From: Calidifontimicrobium sp035325925
GTDB lineage: Bacteria; Pseudomonadota; Gammaproteobacteria; Burkholderiales; Burkholderiaceae_C
Reading direction: 5' to 3'
DNA: 64,000 nucleotides
Assembly (NCBI RefSeq): GCF_035325925.1
Contig: NZ_DAOKZA010000004.1
Location: forward strand, 55,441 to 119,440
A program made the translations under genes and the position numbers. Under the pieces are notes generated by a model. It had not been told where the DNA came from, made no database searches, and was given only the letters and a program-made list of their open reading frames with translations. Every line of letters begins with the position of its first letter. The first letter of the stretch is position 1. Positions 58,750 through 64,000 of the stretch are shown here, piece by piece.

Positions 58750-61665
58750 TCAGGTGGCCGCACGTGCCCGGTTCAGCGCCAGCAGCCGGCGCAGGATCTC
58801 GTCGTCGGGCATCCCGGAGTGCCAGTCCGTCCAGCCGTAGGCCGCGGCCACGGCGGCGTCCAGCGCGGCGTGGGCGTCGGCCAGCCAGGCGGGGCGCTGG
58901 TTGTAGAGGTTGGTCAGCGTGCGTTTGGCCAGGTCCTTCGCGTGGCCGGGGCGGGCGACGATGCGGTCCGGGTAGGGCGAACTCGTCATGCCCAGCGGCA
59001 CCACCTCGGGCACGCGTTCGGTCCATTCGGGCGGGTTGAGCCAGCGGTCGCGCAGCGCCACCAGGCGCGCGGCGGCGCGGGCGATGGCTTCGGCGTGCGG
59101 GCGGATGTCGGCCGGCAGGTTGGCCGGGATCACGGCGCCGCCGGGCAGCGTCTCGGTGCGCTGGTGGGCGGTGTCGGCGGGGGTGAGGCTATCGGGGAAG
59201 GGGAAGGTCTCGAAGGTGCTGGTGGGGGTGTAGCGCGGCCGATCTTCCAGCGACGTGCCCAGCCGCAGCGACCAGAGTTCGTGCAGGCGGCTGTGCAGGA
59301 TGCCGAAGGTGGTGTCGTCGGCGCGGGCGATGACGACCAGGTTCTTGTCCGCAATCACGGAGGCGGGCAACCAGTCGAAGACACGGTGCTTGGAGACCTC
59401 CGGCGTGACCACATGCCGATGCAGAGGTGCAATCGCTCGCCGCATCACGGGGCGAGACCACTGGAACAGCCAATAGCACTCGTTAGTTCGAGCCTCGCGC
59501 TTTCCGACGCGAGTGGGTTTCACGTGCTCGGTGACGAACGCAAACGGCAATTCGTAGAGCGCCGCATCGCCTCCGGCCATTTCGGCGCCGAAGTCCACGA
59601 TCCACATGTCGCGGTTGCGTCTGGTGATGTCCAGCCCGTTGAACCACGGTCGAACCACATCGCTGTTCGGTTTCCCGTTTGGGTTGGGCAGCGCCAACCA
59701 AGCCCGTGCTGCATCACCCGGCAACTCAAACGGTCCGGTCTTTTGGATGCCTGAGAACGATGTGCCGGCGTTCTGCGGCAAGGGCATGGCCGATGGGAGG
59801 TCGACCTCCGCGGCCGATTCACCAGCGGTGGAAAGGTCGGCGTTGATGCCCGAATCGCTGTCTTTGCCATTGAGTCGTGCGACTTCGCCCGACTTGCCAA
59901 ACCCCACCAACGACACCCGCACCGCCGCCCCCAGGTTCACCCACGGCTCGTCGCTCCACGCCTCGAAGATGCGCGTGGTCTTCACGATGCGGTCGAGCAC
60001 CGCGCGGTTGGCGCCGCCGCGGATCGAGTTCGTCGCCACCAGCCCCGCCCTCTGCAGCGTGTCGGCCTCGATCATCGCCCGCGCCTGCTCGAACCAGTAG
60101 CACACCAGGTCGGCCCCGCCCGGCACACGTCCGGCATAGGCGGCGCGCAGGCGCTCGGTGTAGACGTCGCCCAGTTCGCTGCGCATCTTCTTGTCGCCCA
60201 CGAACGGCGGATTCCCCACCACCGCATCGGCCACTGGCCAGGCCGCCGGCGTGCCGTCCTCGGCCAGCACCGCATCCCGGCACTCGATGTGGTCCAGCGG
60301 CTCCAGCACCGGCTGGGTGCGGAAGCCGTAGCCGCGCTGGATGCGCCACTGGAGCTCGCCGATCCACACTGTCACGCGCGCCAGTTCGGCGGCGTATTCG
60401 TTGAGTTCGATGCCCAGCACGTTGTGCGGGCCGGTTACGTCGTGCTGGCGCTCCAGGCCCAGGGCCTCGACCTCCAGGTTCACCTGGTGCTCCAGGTCCT
60501 TCAGGCTCTTGAGCGCCAGGTACAGGAAGTTGCCGCTGCCGCAGGCCGGGTCCAGCACGCGGTAGGCCTTCAGCCGCTCCAGGAAGCCCACGAAGGCGGC
60601 CTGCGCGTCGCGCCAGGCCTTGTCGCCGTGGCGCCTGCTGCGGCCCAGGTGCTTCTCGACCGCGGTGCGCACGCCGGCCCATTCGGCCCGCAGCGGGCGC
60701 TGCACCACGGGCTCGACCAGGCGCATGATGGTGGCCGGGTCGGTGTAATGCGCGCCCAGCTGCGCGCGCTGCGCCGGGTCCAGCCCGCGCTCGAACAGCG
60801 TGCCGAAGATGCTGGGGTCGATGGCGCTCCAGTCCAGCGTGCTGGCCTCGCGCAGCGCGGCCACGTCGGGCTCGGCCAGCACCGGCACCGCCACCTCGGC
60901 GAACAGGCCGCCGTTGAACCAGGGCACGGCGTCGACACCGAACAGGCCGCCGCCGCGCATGGTCTCGAACAGCCGCTGCAGCTGGGCCTGCAGCGCCGCG
61001 GCCGGCACCGGCGCGCGCAGCAGGCGCTCGAACAGACGCTCGGGCAGCAGCGCGGTGTCCTCGGCGAAGAAGCAGAACACGCACTGGGTGAGGAAGTGGC
61101 TCACCTGCTGCGGCGCGACGCCCGCGGCGCGCAGGCGCTCGGCGGTGCCGGCGAAGGTGCGCGCCGCGGCCTCGGTGATCTCGCGATTGCTCACGCGCGG
61201 GCGGAAGCTCTGCGGCGCGGTCCACAGCCGGCGCAGCGTCTGCTGCACCTCGGGGCGGGCGATGTGCGCCAGCTCGACGCGGTGGCATTCGCTGGGCGTG
61301 CCGGTGAAATGGGTGTGGATCTCGACCACGCGCCGGTCGCTGACGACGAGCAGCGGCGGGCTTTCCAGCGGCAGCGCGTACATCATCAGCTGGCGCAGCG
61401 CGCCCGAGAGGCTGGCGCCGGGGCTCTTGTACTCCCACGCGAAGTGGCCACGCAGCCAGACGTCGGCGAAGCCGTCGGTGCGGCCGGCGGCGCTGCCGGT
61501 CTTGGTCAGGCCGCGTTCGAAGCAGTAGGTGTCGGGGTCGCCCGGTTCGGGCACGCCGAGCACGCGGCACAGGTCGATGAAGTGCGCCTGCGCCCCCGCT
61601 CGTTCGCCGAGTTGCTGCGCCGGTGCCCCGGCGGCCCACTTGGCGGCGAACTCCTGTGGCGTCAT
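58750..61665 (-). CDS. MmeI-like single-chain type II restriction-modification enzyme
   Basis: This 971-residue protein has the MmeI architecture. The N-terminal endonuclease has Asp68 (DGFADVWLRG) and Glu78-x-Lys80 (FAWEYK), the same D-x9-ExK spacing as MmeI. A helical linker follows, then a gamma-class adenine methyltransferase with SAM motif DPACGSGNFLYLAL (about 380) and NPPFVG (about 500). A target-recognition region (about 590-780) and a C-terminal cap complete it. Such enzymes modify one strand and cut about 20 bp away, with one protein doing both. No separate specificity or methylase gene is needed. The recognition segment at 59380-59900 has visibly lower GC, suggesting exchange. Confidence 0.9.
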   Translation of the reverse strand: MTPQEFAAKWAAGAPAQQLGERAGAQAHFIDLCRVLGVPEPGDPDTYCFERGLTKTGSAAGRTDGFADVWLRGHFAWEYKSPGASLSGALRQLMMYALPLESPPLLVVSDRRVVEIHTHFTGTPSECHRVELAHIARPEVQQTLRRLWTAPQSFRPRVSNREITEAAARTFAGTAERLRAAGVAPQQVSHFLTQCVFCFFAEDTALLPERLFERLLRAPVPAAALQAQLQRLFETMRGGGLFGVDAVPWFNGGLFAEVAVPVLAEPDVAALREASTLDWSAIDPSIFGTLFERGLDPAQRAQLGAHYTDPATIMRLVEPVVQRPLRAEWAGVRTAVEKHLGRSRRHGDKAWRDAQAAFVGFLERLKAYRVLDPACGSGNFLYLALKSLKDLEHQVNLEVEALGLERQHDVTGPHNVLGIELNEYAAELARVTVWIGELQWRIQRGYGFRTQPVLEPLDHIECRDAVLAEDGTPAAWPVADAVVGNPPFVGDKKMRSELGDVYTERLRAAYAGRVPGGADLVCYWFEQARAMIEADTLQRAGLVATNSIRGGANRAVLDRIVKTTRIFEAWSDEPWVNLGAAVRVSLVGFGKSGEVARLNGKDSDSGINADLSTAGESAAEVDLPSAMPLPQNAGTSFSGIQKTGPFELPGDAARAWLALPNPNGKPNSDVVRPWFNGLDITRRNRDMWIVDFGAEMAGGDAALYELPFAFVTEHVKPTRVGKREARTNECYWLFQWSRPVMRRAIAPLHRHVVTPEVSKHRVFDWLPASVIADKNLVVIARADDTTFGILHSRLHELWSLRLGTSLEDRPRYTPTSTFETFPFPDSLTPADTAHQRTETLPGGAVIPANLPADIRPHAEAIARAAARLVALRDRWLNPPEWTERVPEVVPLGMTSSPYPDRIVARPGHAKDLAKRTLTNLYNQRPAWLADAHAALDAAVAAAYGWTDWHSGMPDDEILRRLLALNRARAAT

Positions 61666-61805
61666 CGGGTGGATTTCATCACGCCGCGCGGCGTCGGCCC
61701 GGCGTCGACAAGCGGATCGAACCCTGCGTTCAGACCTTTTCGACGTGCCGCTGTCGCGGGCCGTCTAAGGTCGGCCGCTGGTCCCATTCACCCAGGAGAT
61801 TGCAC

Positions 61806-62414
61806 TTGAAGCTCTACTACAGCCCCGGCGCCTGCTCGCTCAGCCCGCACATCGTGCTGCGCGAAGCCGGGATCCCGTTCCAGCCGGTGGTCGCCAGCAC
61901 CAAGACCAAGAAGCTCGCCGACGGCACGGACTTCTACACGATCAACCCGCTGGGCTACGTGCCGCTGCTCGAGCTCGACGACGGCCAGCGTCTGCACGAG
62001 GGCCCGGCGATCGTCCAGTACGTCGCCGATCAGGTGCCCGACAGGAAGCTGATCCCGGCATGGGGCACGATGGAGCGCTACCGCGCGATCGAGTGGCTGA
62101 ACTTCATCTCGACCGAACTGCACAAGGGCTTCTCGCCGCTGTTCAACCCGGCCATGCCGGAAGAGGCCAAGGCGCTCGCGCGCACGCGGCTTGCCGAGCG
62201 GCTGAAGTGGGTCGACGCCCAGCTCGAGGGGCGCGACTACCTGATGGGCTCGCAGTTCAGCGTGCCCGACGCGTACCTGTTCGTCGTCGCCGGCTGGGGT
62301 CGGCACGTCGGTGTGGACATCGCGGGGCTGAAGTACCTGAGCGCCTTCATGGCCCGCATGGCTGCGCGTCCGGCGGTGCAGGAGGCGCTGAAGGCCGAAG
62401 GGCTGACCAAGTAG
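61806..62414 (+). CDS. Glutathione S-transferase (GstA, beta class)
   Basis: This 202-residue GST has the beta-class N-terminus KLYYSPGACSLSPHIVLREAG, with the active-site Cys and Ser. NPLGYVPLLELDDG and EGPAIVQYVADQVP form the glutathione site, and the C-terminal helical domain ends MAARPAVQEALKAEGL. It conjugates or reduces electrophiles. The start is TTG 61806-61808, six bases after AGGAGA; it is in the exact family start position and no ATG is available. The upstream gene is divergent. Confidence 0.92.
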   Translation: MKLYYSPGACSLSPHIVLREAGIPFQPVVASTKTKKLADGTDFYTINPLGYVPLLELDDGQRLHEGPAIVQYVADQVPDRKLIPAWGTMERYRAIEWLNFISTELHKGFSPLFNPAMPEEAKALARTRLAERLKWVDAQLEGRDYLMGSQFSVPDAYLFVVAGWGRHVGVDIAGLKYLSAFMARMAARPAVQEALKAEGLTK

Positions 62415-62419
62415 CGGGT

Positions 62420-62439
62420 CGCGTCGGTGATCCGACGCG
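62420..62439 (+). terminator. Hairpin after the glutathione transferase gene
   Basis: CGCGTCGG-TGAT-CCGACGCG is a perfect 8-bp stem with a four-base loop, 6 nt after the stop codon. There is no T-run, so it is a terminator-like or RNA-stabilising hairpin rather than a canonical terminator. Confidence 0.5.
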
Positions 62440-62470
62440 GCGCGCACGGCGCCGTCGGATTGCAGCGGGC

Positions 62471-62761
62471 TCAGCCGCGGGTGCTGCCCGCCGGCTTGGC
62501 GATGACGTAGCGCACGCACTCGTCGATGCCGGCGCTCGACAGGGTCTGGCCGGCCGGCGGGGTCAGGCGCAGCACGACGGTGTCGCCTTCGTGTTGCACG
62601 TCGCAGCGCTCGATGCGCACGCACTCGCCGCTGGGGCACGACCACACCCCGGTGCGGCGGCACGCCTTCACCGCGTCGTGGAAGCCCTGCGCATCGTGCA
62701 CCGGGCCGACGATGCGCACGACGAGGTCGCTGCCGTCGCGTTCGATCTTCAGGCTGTCCAT
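62471..62761 (-). CDS. Small hypothetical cytosolic protein with three cysteines
   Basis: This 96-residue protein has a beta-rich pattern (SLKIERDGSDLVVRIVGPVHDAQGF; VRIERCDVQHEGDTVVLRLTPPAG) and the cysteine cluster KACRRTGVWSCPSGECVRIERC. The spacing CPSGEC could bind a metal, but no family is recognised. The start ATG 62761 is chosen over an ATG 18 codons upstream that lies in an Arg-rich run. It lies between the GST gene (convergent) and katG (same strand, 89 bp upstream). Confidence 0.55.
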   Translation of the reverse strand: MDSLKIERDGSDLVVRIVGPVHDAQGFHDAVKACRRTGVWSCPSGECVRIERCDVQHEGDTVVLRLTPPAGQTLSSAGIDECVRYVIAKPAGSTRG

Positions 62762-62850
62762 GGCAGGCCTCCCGGGCCGGCGCACGCCACGGCGGCGGCG
62801 CGGCCCGGTGTTCACTCTAGGGCGGGCCTGCGGGCTGTCAAGCCGTCACG

Positions 62851-64000
<1,150 letters not shown>

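Noticed and set aside
57241..61665. A two-gene antiphage operon
   Set aside because: The AAA/DUF4143 and MmeI-like genes are convergent, so they are not one operon; a functional link is only a possibility.

Overview
The window is very GC-rich, densely packed DNA. Its gene families are typical of Burkholderiales, probably the Rubrivivax/Leptothrix/Methylibium side of the order: PEP-CTERM proteins, an Anbu proteasome-like peptidase, long bifunctional PutA, LivKHMGF-type ABC uptake, ABC_sub_bind-type binding proteins, and ArsS. The lineage is inferred from gene content; no rRNA or tRNA gene was seen. Most starts were judged from Shine-Dalgarno sequences and ATGA/GTGA overlaps, and several non-ATG starts look real.

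Layout. 1-2.8 kb: secreted proteins, two with PEP-CTERM sorting tails. 3-10.3 kb: a MalT-like regulator, an alpha/beta hydrolase, and mutS overlapping an Anbu peptidase gene. 10.6-23.5 kb: an AraC regulator followed by a long operon encoding a molybdenum hydroxylase (its large subunit fused to a CoxG domain), an acyl-CoA ligase, an enoyl-CoA hydratase and a complete branched-chain-type ABC transporter. This reads as uptake, CoA activation and oxidation of an organic acid. 23.6-26 kb: a VapBC-like pair beside a gene graveyard with a 5' copy of mutS, an IS91-family transposase remnant and an aceE fragment. 26-30 kb: a three-gene overlapping operon (membrane sensor, sensor-HAMP-MFS fusion, periplasmic binding protein) with no kinase or ABC permease. 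30-32.6 kb: a MerR regulator divergent from DUF2938, flavodoxin and DUF2798 genes, with a classic 19-bp-spacer promoter. 32.6-41.7 kb: TPR protein, NmrA-like protein, MATE exporter, acetyltransferase, a TonB-like protein with a 15-bp tandem repeat, and a gamma-carbonic-anhydrase-like protein.

41.8-49.2 kb is the most interesting block. An ECF sigma factor and its NrsF-type membrane anti-sigma lie beside a copper-bufferin operon (DUF2282 precursor, MNIO/DUF692 enzyme, DUF2063 partner, DoxX). Divergent from that operon is arsS plus a DedA/pyridine-nucleotide-disulfide oxidoreductase fusion. The same bipartite promoter, TGTAAC-N14-CG(A/G)CGAA, occurs upstream of the sigma gene, of the bufferin precursor and of arsS. 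This predicts one metal-stress regulon that includes both operons.

49.2-64 kb: a SMUG-type uracil-DNA glycosylase coupled to a gutted methyltransferase, an SQR-like flavoprotein behind an orphan Rieske protein with a CsoR/CstR-like palindrome upstream, nitronate monooxygenase, PutA, an AAA/DUF4143 protein, an MmeI-like single-chain restriction-modification enzyme, a glutathione transferase and the 3' half of katG, which runs off the right edge.
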